A stretch of 18,366 nucleotides of DNA from Desulfobacteraceae bacterium 4572_89 (GTDB lineage Bacteria > Desulfobacterota > Desulfobacteria > Desulfobacterales > Desulfobacteraceae), in contig NBML01000029.1 of assembly GCA_002085465.1 (NCBI GenBank), positions 1 through 18,366 on the forward strand, written 5' to 3'. The notes under the pieces were generated by a model that was not told the origin of the DNA, made no database searches, and saw only the letters and a list, made by a program, of their open reading frames with translations. The position numbers and the translations under genes were made by a program. Shown piece after piece: positions 7,961 to 14,008 of the stretch; the first letter of the stretch is position 1, and the number at the start of each line of letters is the position of its first letter.

Positions 7961-8750
7961 ATGGGTTTGCAATCAGCTAATATAATGTTGCAGTTATCCT
8001 GCCTGTTGTATTTTTTAAGTATGGCAGGGTATTTATTTTTTTTGTTTAACCAAAGGGAAAATACCCAGAAAAGATCCTTTTACCTGTTGTCGGCAGCTGT
8101 GGCAGTCCACCTTTTAAGTGTGGCAGCGGTCGGAATTACTACCAGGGATCTGCCCATACATAACCTGGTGCAAAGCCTTTCCATGGCTGCTCTGGCCTTT
8201 GGCTGCATGTTTATATATTTTCAATATAAATTTAACCTCAAGATTCTCGGGGTCTTTGCCTCCATACTGTTATCATTCCTTATGCTGGCAGTTATGCTGA
8301 TTCCTGAAACTCCGGTGGAGCCCAACAAGATACTGAAAGGCTTCTGGCTATATTCCCATATTATATTGGTGTTTACAGGTGAGGCAGCACTTGCCCTTGC
8401 CTGCGGAGCCGGGATCCTTTATCTGCTCCAGGAAAAAGGAATTAAGTCCAAAACCCAGGGGTTTTTCTTTAAACGGCTGCCCTCGCTGGATTTTCTGGAC
8501 GATGTAAGCTATGCCTGTGTTACAACAGGGTTTGCCCTGCTGACCATTGGTTTGATCACAGGATTTATATATGGTGTTTTCCGTTGGCACCTGGCTGGTT
8601 TATGCTGCCCTGCTGCATTTCCGCTTTTACTCCGGGTGGAGGGGACGTAAATCCGCTGTCATGACAATTCTGGGATTTATGATCATTGTGTTTACCTTTC
8701 TGGGAGTAAATATCCTTTTGGGCGGACATCACCAGGAATTCACCAAATAG
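7961..8750 (+). pseudogene. ccsA: CcsA/HemX-like cytochrome c assembly membrane protein, frame broken, WWD motif deleted
   Basis: The reading frame from the ATG at 7961 shows seven or so hydrophobic segments of a CcsA/HemX-type protein up to G-L-I-T-G-F-I-Y-G-V-F-R-W (ending ~8587). It then slides into unrelated residues and a stop at 8650. The true C-terminus continues in the next frame from 8591: W-L-V-Y-A-A-L-L-H-F-R-F-Y-S-G-W, then a last membrane helix, L-L-G-G-H-H, and TAG at 8748-8750. What is missing at the junction is the tryptophan-rich WWD signature, family pattern G-x-F-W-x-W-D-P-K-E-V-W-S-L-I. Restoring 14 codons plus 2 nt (44 nt) would rejoin the frames exactly, giving about 277 residues. 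CcsA handles heme for cytochrome c maturation, and HemX-type relatives affect HemA levels. As written the gene is non-functional; a sequencing or assembly error is possible. Confidence 0.85.
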
Positions 8751-8760
8751 CGAAAGAAAC

Positions 8761-10041
8761 ATGATAAATAGTATTATTCTAATCGGCGCAAATCATAAAA
8801 CAGCCCCTGTGGAACTCCGGGAGAAACTGTCCTTTACAATGGAGGAGACCATTGCTGCCCTTGATCATTTAAAAGATGATCCCAATATAAGGGAAGGACT
8901 TGTATTTTCAACCTGTAACCGGACAGAGATAATGTATATTCCTGAAACCGGTGATCAGATTGAGGAGGTTATTCAGTTTATTTCCCAACATAAAAACATT
9001 GAGGTGTCTAAATTCAGGTCTTCCCTGTATGTTTATGAAGGTGATGAGGCCATCCGTCACATGTTCCAGGTCGCTGCCAGTCTGGATTCCATGATGGTTG
9101 GAGAACCCCAGATCCTGGGCCAGATCAAGCAGGCTTACAAGACTGCCGTGGCAAATGGGGCTTCCGGTGTATTGCTGAATAGGATGATGCATAAGGCTTT
9201 CAGTGTTGCCAAACGTGTCAGGAAAGAAACCGGTATCGGGGATAATGCAGTCTCCATCAGTTATGCAGCCATTGAACTTGCCAATAAGATTTTTTCCGAT
9301 TTATCCATCAAAAACGTGATGCTTCTCGGGGCAGGGGAAATGGCGGAACTGGCTGTAGAGCATCTGATTTCCAATAATGTTAAAGAAATTGTTGTTGCCA
9401 ACAGAACCTTTACAAATGCCCATGATCTTGCCCAGAAATTCAATGGCAAGGCCGTCCAGTTTGAAGAACGGGAGGCAGCCCTGAAAGATGTGGACATCAT
9501 TATCAGCTCAACCGGGGCCACGGAATATGTCCTTACCGTTAATCAGGTAAAGCGGGCAATGAAAAAAAGGCATTATAAAACAATCTTTTTTATTGATATT
9601 GCCGTGCCAAGGGATATTGATCCAAAAATCAATGGTATTTCCAATGCCTATGTCTATGATATTGATGATTTAAAGAATATTGTTGAAGACAATATCCAGC
9701 AGCGGGAACAGGAGACCGTAAAGGCGGATCGATTTGTTGAGGAAGCTGTGGTAACCTTTAGAAAATGGCTGGACAGCCTTGCCTTGGTGCCCACCATTAA
9801 AGCCATCAATGATAAGATGACAAATATTGTAGATATGGAATTCAATAAAACCCTTTCCAGCTTACACCATCTGTCTGAAGAGGATATTGAGGCTGTCAGG
9901 CGCATGACCCGTGCCATAGCATCCAGGACTATCCATGATCCCATAAAGTTTTTACGGAACACAGGTGATCACAGGGATGATTCTCTATATTTGAACGTTA
10001 CCCGGCAATTGTTTGATCTGGATATCCCGGGAAAAAAATAA
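8761..10041 (+). CDS. hemA: Glutamyl-tRNA reductase
   Basis: This 426-residue NADPH-dependent enzyme converts glutamyl-tRNA(Glu) to glutamate-1-semialdehyde, the first committed step of C5-pathway tetrapyrrole synthesis. The N-terminal catalytic domain has I-G-A-N-H-K-T-A-P-V-E-L-R-E and the nucleophile C52 in F-S-T-C-N-R-T-E. The substrate-binding S-L-D-S-M-M-V-G-E-P-Q-I-L-G-Q block follows. The NADP-binding motif is L-G-A-G-E-M-A-E-L (glycines at 190 and 192). The C-terminal helical dimerisation domain runs from about residue 315. Start and length fit the family. The ribosome site is weak (GAAAG) and translation may depend on the gene upstream. It closes the operon with the precorrin-2 dehydrogenase and the ccsA-like gene. 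No hemC or hemD follows, unlike many relatives. Confidence 0.96.
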   Translation: MINSIILIGANHKTAPVELREKLSFTMEETIAALDHLKDDPNIREGLVFSTCNRTEIMYIPETGDQIEEVIQFISQHKNIEVSKFRSSLYVYEGDEAIRHMFQVAASLDSMMVGEPQILGQIKQAYKTAVANGASGVLLNRMMHKAFSVAKRVRKETGIGDNAVSISYAAIELANKIFSDLSIKNVMLLGAGEMAELAVEHLISNNVKEIVVANRTFTNAHDLAQKFNGKAVQFEEREAALKDVDIIISSTGATEYVLTVNQVKRAMKKRHYKTIFFIDIAVPRDIDPKINGISNAYVYDIDDLKNIVEDNIQQREQETVKADRFVEEAVVTFRKWLDSLALVPTIKAINDKMTNIVDMEFNKTLSSLHHLSEEDIEAVRRMTRAIASRTIHDPIKFLRNTGDHRDDSLYLNVTRQLFDLDIPGKK

Positions 10042-10071
10042 GCGCTGTCTGAAAGAGGATTTGGTTGTAAG

Positions 10072-10122
10072 AAAACTCAAAACCCAGGACCATTATTAAA
10101 TGGTCCTGGGTTTTGAAGTTTT
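10072..10122. terminator. Strong bidirectional intrinsic terminator
   Basis: A perfect 16-bp stem (CAAAACCCAGGACCAT at 10078-10093 and its complement at 10100-10115) closes a 6-nt loop. A further 6 bp (AAAACT/AGTTTT) stack outside with one bulged A at 10116. Runs of T follow the GC core in both directions. It sits between two genes facing each other, 30 nt after hemA and 15 nt after the PEP-CTERM gene, and should end both transcripts. Confidence 0.92.
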
Positions 10123-10136
10123 AAAGGGAAGGATGA

Positions 10137-10889
10137 TTAAAGTTTTTTTCTGTACAATCCTGCAATTCCAATGAGGCCGAAACCAAGAAGAACCATGGTC
10201 GCAGGTTCCGGGTTTGGTGTTGTTCCTTGTCCCATGATGTTGTCATTGCCGCATCCCATTGTGAAATGGGCAATGAATTCTGAACCTTTAGGAAGGAAAC
10301 TTAGATCGACAATTAGTTCATTGTGCCAATCGCCGGAAAATGTATCATAGCCGGATGCATTGGCCGTGTATTGACCGGTAACTTCGTTTAATATCTGGTT
10401 TCCCCCTGATTCATAGCGCCAGGGGCTGGATCCCTGGTTCTGATGGTAAAATGCTCTTTGGAGCCATGTGTCACTATCCAGTTCAAAAACATTGTAACTA
10501 AAAATATCTCCAGTCCAATAAAGATCTATGGCATAATCATATCCGTAGGTTTCCTGAACAGAATGATTACCCTTTGTTCCCTCATGGATATCACCATACA
10601 CTGCATCTCCATTGATATCGATAAAAATGTCTCCAGAGTTCCATCTACCTGCACCGTTTTGAAAATCATAGCCTCCAACCAGGCTGAGCATTTTGCCATT
10701 CAGGAAAAATCCTTCCAAATCCCAGGCCTGATTCTGGGCCATTCCCGGTTCAACTTCATCGTCCTCTTGCATTCCGTACCAGCCTGTTTCCGCAGCAGAA
10801 TTTTTATCTGGTATTGTTATGTTTGTAGCATATGCCGTTCCAATACCTAAAAAGAGTGTGGCTGCGAATATTAAGAATAAATTTTTCAT
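10137..10889 (-). CDS. PEP-CTERM exosortase-dependent exported protein
   Basis: This 250-residue secreted protein has a signal peptide with likely cleavage after T-A-Y-A (residue 21). The acidic, aromatic-rich, beta-type body contains G-Y-D-F-Q-N-G and S-G-D-I-F-I-D-I-N-G-D phrases. The C-terminus is a complete PEP-CTERM sorting signal: N-P-E-P-A-T (P227-E228-P229), a hydrophobic helix, then Y-R-K-K-L. Such proteins are processed by the exosortase EpsH/XrtA and are linked to exopolysaccharide or biofilm surface layers. No exosortase gene is in this window, so it must lie elsewhere. The gene is monocistronic between a shared terminator and a sigma-54-type promoter, with an AAAGGAAA ribosome site before the ATG. 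The body resembles PEP-CTERM proteins of unknown function; no catalytic motif is seen. Confidence 0.9.
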   Translation of the reverse strand: MKNLFLIFAATLFLGIGTAYATNITIPDKNSAAETGWYGMQEDDEVEPGMAQNQAWDLEGFFLNGKMLSLVGGYDFQNGAGRWNSGDIFIDINGDAVYGDIHEGTKGNHSVQETYGYDYAIDLYWTGDIFSYNVFELDSDTWLQRAFYHQNQGSSPWRYESGGNQILNEVTGQYTANASGYDTFSGDWHNELIVDLSFLPKGSEFIAHFTMGCGNDNIMGQGTTPNPEPATMVLLGFGLIGIAGLYRKKL

Positions 10890-10924
10890 AAAATTTCCTT
10901 TTATTGAAGTTTCAATATTTTAAA

Positions 10925-10940
10925 AGCAATATGTATGCCA
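10925..10940 (-). promoter_or_regulatory. Sigma-54 (RpoN) promoter of the PEP-CTERM gene
   Basis: On the minus strand the 16-mer TGGCATACATATTGCT fits the sigma-54 consensus TGGCAYR-N4-TTGCW at every defined position, with GG and GC correctly spaced. Transcription should start about 12 nt past the GC, near 10914, leaving a leader of about 25 nt with the ribosome site at the expected place. Sigma-54 control needs an enhancer-binding protein; the PrsK/PrsR system is the known partner for PEP-CTERM/exosortase systems. Confidence 0.75.
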
Positions 10941-11026
10941 AAATTTTAACTATCTGTTTTTATTAATTATTAAAATAATTTGAGAATTTTCTTATGGTTT
11001 ATTTTAGACAAAATTATGTAAATAAC

Positions 11027-11048
11027 TTTACAATTTTTGTAAAAATTG
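11027..11048. promoter_or_regulatory. Overlapping AT-rich palindromes, candidate enhancer site
   Basis: TTTACAA-TTT-TTGTAAA (11027-11043) is a perfect inverted repeat. It overlaps a second one, CAATTTTT-GT-AAAAATTG (11031-11048). They lie about 115-135 nt upstream of the predicted sigma-54 start, a normal distance for an enhancer-binding protein site. The palindromes are seen; the role is inferred, and AT-rich DNA makes chance repeats commoner. Confidence 0.4.
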
Positions 11049-11210
11049 AAAATGGCATCCAGGATTGATTTGGAAGGCAATCAAGGCAGGTTTGTGTAAA
11101 TATGGGTGTTTAAAACGTGGCTATAATATCCAGCGCCGGTCGAGGTGGTACGCAGCTCACGCATTGAACAATTTTTACAGGTTCTATATCCTGCTGCGCT
11201 GAAGGCTGAA
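11049..11210. other. Non-coding stretch, no gene recognised
   Basis: All frames on both strands are short or lack family resemblance. The part from about 11117 to 11205 is noticeably richer in G and C than its surroundings. On the minus strand it contains the direct repeat CCTTCAG-CCTTCAG (within 11195-11212), next to the hairpin that ends the GNAT fragment. It may be remnant sequence of the same debris region. Confidence 0.4.
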
Positions 11211-11244
11211 GGAGAAAAATTCGCTGCGCTCAAACAATTTCTCC
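11211..11244. repeat. Hairpin with GAGCGCAGCG loop
   Basis: On the minus strand GGAGAAA pairs with TTTCTCC (7 bp, imperfectly extended by TT/AA) around an apical segment containing GAGCGCAGCG. It starts 2 nt past the stop codon of the GNAT fragment. The same apical motif, as GAGCGTAGCG, recurs in the hairpin at 11654-11692 on a quite different stem. Translated, the element would read L-F-E-R-S-E-F-F-S, a phrase I recall from many annotated short hypothetical proteins, which suggests a widespread dispersed repeat. Confidence 0.6.
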
Positions 11245-11246
11245 TT

Positions 11247-11360
11247 TTAACCGTCACTGCCAAGAATCGGTTCAAGTTTTTCTTTGAGTGCGGTGAAATA
11301 GAGCCGTATCGCTGAAGCTCTGAATTCATAGGGTAAATAGTCTTTATGATCAACCTGCAT
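11247..11360 (-). pseudogene. N-terminal fragment of a GNAT-type acetyltransferase
   Basis: The frame encodes 37 residues from an ATG with a textbook ribosome site (AGGAG, 5-nt spacing). The end, A-I-R-L-Y-F-T-A-L-K-E-K-L-E-P-I-L-G, resembles the first helix region of GNAT N-acetyltransferases, which usually continue for another 100-150 residues. A TAA follows and then a hairpin element, so the gene appears cut short. No acetyl-CoA-binding motif remains. The fragment is too short for certainty, but start signals this good suggest a once-functional gene. Confidence 0.45.
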
Positions 11361-11372
11361 TGTGTCTCCTTA

Positions 11373-11391
11373 GGCTAACAGGTAATTAGCC
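11373..11391. repeat. Perfect 6-bp hairpin before the GNAT fragment
   Basis: GGCTAA (11373-11378) pairs with TTAGCC (11386-11391) across a 7-nt loop, directly upstream of the ribosome site of the GNAT fragment. Read on the minus strand it ends in GTTAGCC, close to an integron R-box (GTTRRRY). However, the matching left box is not convincing, so I do not call it an attC. Confidence 0.45.
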
Positions 11392-11430
11392 GGTTGGGAC
11401 CACCTTGTGATCCGCTGTAACGATTCGATT

Positions 11431-11628
11431 TCAATGGTTAAAAATATATCCAGATTTTAGCAATGCCCTTTCTGCAAACGGTAGTTTTTCTGATTTAACC
11501 AAAATATAATCTGTATCAAAGGTTGATATTGCAAAAATACTTATTTCAGCTTTAGCAAGAACTGTTGATATTTTTGCTAAACTGCCTGTCAGAGAAAAAT
11601 TCAAAGGACCTTCTACCTTTATTGGCAA
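11431..11628 (-). pseudogene. ACT-domain protein, C-terminal half only
   Basis: The 65-residue frame starts at TTG 11628, with no ATG and no clear ribosome site. It reads K-V-E-G-P-L-N-F-S-L-T-G and then I-S-I-F-A-I-S-T-F-D-T-D-Y-I-L-V-K, the hallmark of small stand-alone ACT-domain proteins. Those are usually about 130 residues with a further domain of about 60 residues in front, which is absent: a stop lies just upstream and the attC-like hairpin abuts the frame. It is probably a remnant. Small ACT proteins are generally taken to bind amino acids. Family call firm, inactivity inferred. Confidence 0.7.
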
Positions 11629-11636
11629 TGGTACTG

Positions 11637-11708
11637 AAACTAACGCTTAATCTCATTGGCGCTGATGGAGCGTAGCGGAATCAGCGCCAATGCAGCGCTT
11701 TGTCAGCC
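11637..11708. repeat. attC-like imperfect palindrome (degenerate integron recombination site?)
   Basis: The core is a perfect 13-bp stem, CATTGGCGCTGAT (11654-11666) with ATCAGCGCCAATG (11680-11692), and a GGAGCGTAGCGGA loop. Outside it, after 9-nt unpaired spacers, CTAAC (11640-11644) can pair with GTCAG (11702-11706) using one G-T pair. Read on the minus strand the order is a left box GGCTGAC (consensus RYYYAAC), long stem, then AAGCGTTAG. This is the arrangement of integron attC sites. The left box overlaps the stop codon of the VOC fragment, as is common in gene cassettes. The box mismatches mean it is degenerate or only a look-alike. Confidence 0.4.
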
Positions 11709-11837
11709 CTTGTGATACTGCTTAAATTCATCTGATGGTTCACGGTCAGAATATATGTAAACGGAATTACCAATAGGGTCGATTACTGAAAAACCTCTGT
11801 CTCCCCAAGGATGGTCTTCTATAGGCATTTCAACAAA
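11703..11837 (-). pseudogene. VOC/glyoxalase-family protein, C-terminal fragment
   Basis: The 41 residues from ATG 11828 (44 from the in-frame stop) read P-I-E-D-H-P-W-G-D-R-G-F-S-V-I-D-P-I-G-N. This is the typical last beta-strand block of vicinal-oxygen-chelate proteins (glyoxalase/bleomycin-resistance superfamily). It is followed by Y-I-Y-S-D-R-E and a stop at 11703-11705. The first ~85-100 residues of the fold are missing, with a TAA immediately upstream in frame. It is therefore a remnant and not expected to fold. Confidence 0.7.
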
Positions 11838-11975
11838 TTAATTTTGGTGGAAATATAATTTAATCAGGAAGAATATGCCAAAAAAAATAATATTATTTGG
11901 ATACACATGACTGTCAATTATTTCACTGCCCTCAAGTAGCTTATAATACTCTTTGAGAGTATTAATGGATTTCAT
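11838..11975 (-). other. Short unrecognised open frame upstream of the VOC fragment
   Basis: A 45-codon frame runs from ATG 11975 to TAA 11838-11840, in the same frame as the VOC fragment after it. It begins with a lysine-rich helix-like part (L-K-E-Y-Y-K-L-L-E) and ends in a hydrophobic stretch. I recognise no family and no good ribosome site. It may be another gene remnant or chance. Confidence 0.2.
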
Positions 11976-11982
11976 TAAATTC

Positions 11983-12010
11983 TTTACATTTTTAACTGAA
12001 TTGTTATACT
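11983..12010 (+). promoter_or_regulatory. Candidate sigma-70 promoter of the dksA operon
   Basis: TTTACA (11983-11988) and TATACT (12005-12010) are spaced 16 nt apart; transcription would start near 12017. The leader begins with a T-run and the palindrome ATGTTC-CT-GAACAT (12022-12035), which might be an operator or a small hairpin. GAAGGA at 12042-12047 serves the ATG at 12056. Confidence 0.55.
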
Positions 12011-12055
12011 ATTTTTTTTGGATGTTCCTGAACATTTAATTGAAGGACAAAGATA

Positions 12056-12418
12056 ATGAAAAAAGAAGACCTTGAATTTTTTAAAAACCTTTTGACTGAC
12101 AGGCTCAATGAATTGGTTTCTCATGCTGACAGTACTGTAAGCGGTATGACCAAGCCCAAAGAAAATTTTGCCGATCCCACTGATCGGGCTTCCCATGAGG
12201 CTGAGAGAAGTTTTGAGCTTCGCATCCGGGACAGGGAACACAAATTGATAAAAAAAATTAAAAAAACTCTGGTTCGGATTGATAACGGGACCTTTGGCCG
12301 GTGTGATATTTGTGAGGAAGAAATATCCATTGAAAGACTCAGGGCAAGGCCGGTTACAACCCAATGCGTTGATTGTAAAACCAGGGAAGAGGATATGGAG
12401 AAGGCACTTGGAATCTAA
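12056..12418 (+). CDS. dksA: DksA/TraR-family RNA polymerase-binding transcription factor
   Basis: At 120 residues this is the short DksA form, lacking part of the N-terminal region of the 151-residue E. coli protein. The coiled-coil tip motif D-x-x-D-x-A is intact (D40, D43, A45). The C-terminal zinc finger has all four cysteines: C83, C86 (C-D-I-C), C104 and C107 (C-V-D-C). DksA enters the secondary channel of RNA polymerase and works with ppGpp, chiefly to turn rRNA promoters down in starvation. The gene has its own promoter and a good GAAGGA site. Only 3 nt separate its stop from the GTG of the following PHP-RNase III gene, so the two are co-transcribed. Paralogues are common, so this may not be the only DksA in the genome. 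Confidence 0.92.
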   Translation: MKKEDLEFFKNLLTDRLNELVSHADSTVSGMTKPKENFADPTDRASHEAERSFELRIRDREHKLIKKIKKTLVRIDNGTFGRCDICEEEISIERLRARPVTTQCVDCKTREEDMEKALGI

Positions 12419-12421
12419 TAT

Positions 12422-14008
12422 GTGCTGTTGAATCCTTTGATTGATCTTCATATACACTCAACTGCCTCTGATGGTTCTTTTTCCCCTCTGGAGATTTTGA
12501 CTCTGGCACAAAACACAGGGGTCAGGGCCATATCTTTAACTGACCATGATTCCATAGCTGGAATCAAAGAAATTCTGAAGAATATTCATTCCTTTCCCCT
12601 GGAATTTATTTCCGGGGTTGAAATCTCCTGCGAACCTCCTGAAAATTTTAAATCCCTCGGCAGTATCCATTTGCTGGGCTATGGATTTTCCATCTATGAC
12701 AGGCAGTTGAATCAGGTCCTGGAGAAAGCTGTCAAAGCAAGGGAAAAAAGAAATCCCAGGATAATTGAAATATTAAACAGCCTTGGGTTTGATATCAGTC
12801 TGGCAGAAGTGGAAGAACGGTTTGGTGCTGACCAGGCCGGGCGGCCCCATATTGCAGAGCTGATGAAGGAAAAGGGCTATGTGGATAGTTTCAGGGAAGC
12901 TTTTGATAAATACCTTGGCAAGGACAGGCCAGCCTATGTTGAAAAATTTAAAATCTCCTGTGAAAATGCCATCAAAATCGTTCTTGATGCTGGCGGGTTG
13001 CCTGTTCTGGCCCATCCAGGTCTACTGGAATTTAACAAAACCCGGGGATTGGAAAAATTTATTGATGTTTTGAAAGGGTTTGGCCTCCAGGGTATTGAAG
13101 TTTTTTATACAGATCATGATGATGAAAAAGTAGAATACCTGAAAGGTCTTGCCCATGATAGAAAGCTTCTTACAACCGGTGGTTCTGATTTCCATGGTAA
13201 ATTTAACAAGGGTGTGAAGCTGGGCAGTGGCAGGGATAATCTCAGGGTCGGTTATCCCGTGTTTAAAAATCTTATGGAAAGAATTTCAGCGCACAGGTCC
13301 CACTCCCGTCTGGATATTCTTGAAAATAATATTGAATATCAATTTATTGATAAATCTCTTCTGGGCAATGCCCTGTGCCACAGGTCTTATTTAAATGAGA
13401 ATCAGGACAGCTGCCATTCAGATAATGAAAGGCTTGAATTCCTGGGGGATGCTGTGCTGGGGCTGTGTATCGGCCATATATTGATGGAGCAGAGCCCATC
13501 TAAAAAAGAAGGGGAATTGTCAAAGCTCAGGTCAAATCTTGTCAGTGAACCTGCCCTGGCAGAAATTGCGCGTACCATAGATCTGGGACGGTTTATCAGG
13601 CTGGGTAAGGGAGAGTTTATCTCAGGTGGCCAGGATAAGAATTCTATTCTTTCCGATGGGTTTGAAGCCTTGATTGCAGCTGTATACCTGGATGCAGGGT
13701 TTGAAAAAACCCATGAACTGGTACGGGCAGTTTTTAAGGATTCAATTCATAAAGCCTTGTATGGTTTTAATACCCTGGATCATAAAAGTGCTCTCCAGGA
13801 GTATGCCCAGGAAAATTTTGCCACTACTCCCAAATATGCCGTGGTCCGGGAAACCGGTCCTGATCATGATAAGACATTTGAAATCTGTCTTGAGCTGGTG
13901 GATATCAAGACAATTGGGAAGGGAAAGACCAAAAAGGCAGCTGAGCAGGATTCTGCTAAAAATGCCCTGAAAATTTTGAATAAAGAGAATGCCCAGGCCG
14001 GGGTATGA
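12422..14008 (+). CDS. rnc: Fusion of PHP-family phosphoesterase (TrpH/RNase AM type) with ribonuclease III
   Basis: One uninterrupted 528-codon frame carries two complete enzymes. Residues 1-285 form a TrpH-type PHP domain with its metal ligands: D-L-H-I-H-S (H10, H12), D17, T-D-H-D (D41-D43), G-V-E-I-S (E67), H83, A-H-P-G (H198) and G-S-D-F-H-G (D256, H258). Residues ~298-528 form RNase III: N-E-R-L-E-F-L-G-D (E336, E339, D343), S-D-G-F-E-A-L-I (D412, E415), and a C-terminal dsRNA-binding domain from D-H-K-S-A-L-Q-E to K-K-A-A-E-Q-D-S-A. Both parts are about full length. RNase III cuts double-stranded RNA, notably pre-rRNA. E. coli RNase AM (YciV/TrpH) trims 5' ends of rRNAs, and relatives hydrolyse 3',5'-nucleotide bisphosphates. 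The start is GTG 12422 or TTG 12428; neither has a strong ribosome site, so translation is probably coupled to dksA. The stop overlaps the next gene (ATGA). Confidence 0.93.
   Translation: MLLNPLIDLHIHSTASDGSFSPLEILTLAQNTGVRAISLTDHDSIAGIKEILKNIHSFPLEFISGVEISCEPPENFKSLGSIHLLGYGFSIYDRQLNQVLEKAVKAREKRNPRIIEILNSLGFDISLAEVEERFGADQAGRPHIAELMKEKGYVDSFREAFDKYLGKDRPAYVEKFKISCENAIKIVLDAGGLPVLAHPGLLEFNKTRGLEKFIDVLKGFGLQGIEVFYTDHDDEKVEYLKGLAHDRKLLTTGGSDFHGKFNKGVKLGSGRDNLRVGYPVFKNLMERISAHRSHSRLDILENNIEYQFIDKSLLGNALCHRSYLNENQDSCHSDNERLEFLGDAVLGLCIGHILMEQSPSKKEGELSKLRSNLVSEPALAEIARTIDLGRFIRLGKGEFISGGQDKNSILSDGFEALIAAVYLDAGFEKTHELVRAVFKDSIHKALYGFNTLDHKSALQEYAQENFATTPKYAVVRETGPDHDKTFEICLELVDIKTIGKGKTKKAAEQDSAKNALKILNKENAQAGV

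Noticed and set aside
8588..8650. Programmed frameshift as the explanation for the ccsA-like gene
   Set aside because: There is no slippery heptamer at the junction, and a frameshift alone would not supply the missing WWD block, so a deletion explains more.
11081..11353. 90-residue minus-strand open frame
   Set aside because: It overlaps the GNAT fragment in another frame. The GNAT frame has the clear ribosome site and a family-like sequence. This one crosses a hairpin element and non-coding DNA.
11373..11430. Second attC site between the ACT and GNAT fragments
   Set aside because: A right-hand GTTAGCC box exists, but no complementary left box or extended imperfect stem could be built convincingly.
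12022..12035. ATGTTC-CT-GAACAT palindrome in the dksA leader considered as an SOS (LexA) box
   Set aside because: It does not fit the LexA box patterns I know for Gram-negative bacteria and dksA is not an SOS gene, so it is kept only as an unassigned palindrome.
11984..12457. 157-residue minus-strand open frame
   Set aside because: It is antisense to all of dksA, whose zinc finger and D-x-x-D-x-A motif are unambiguous.
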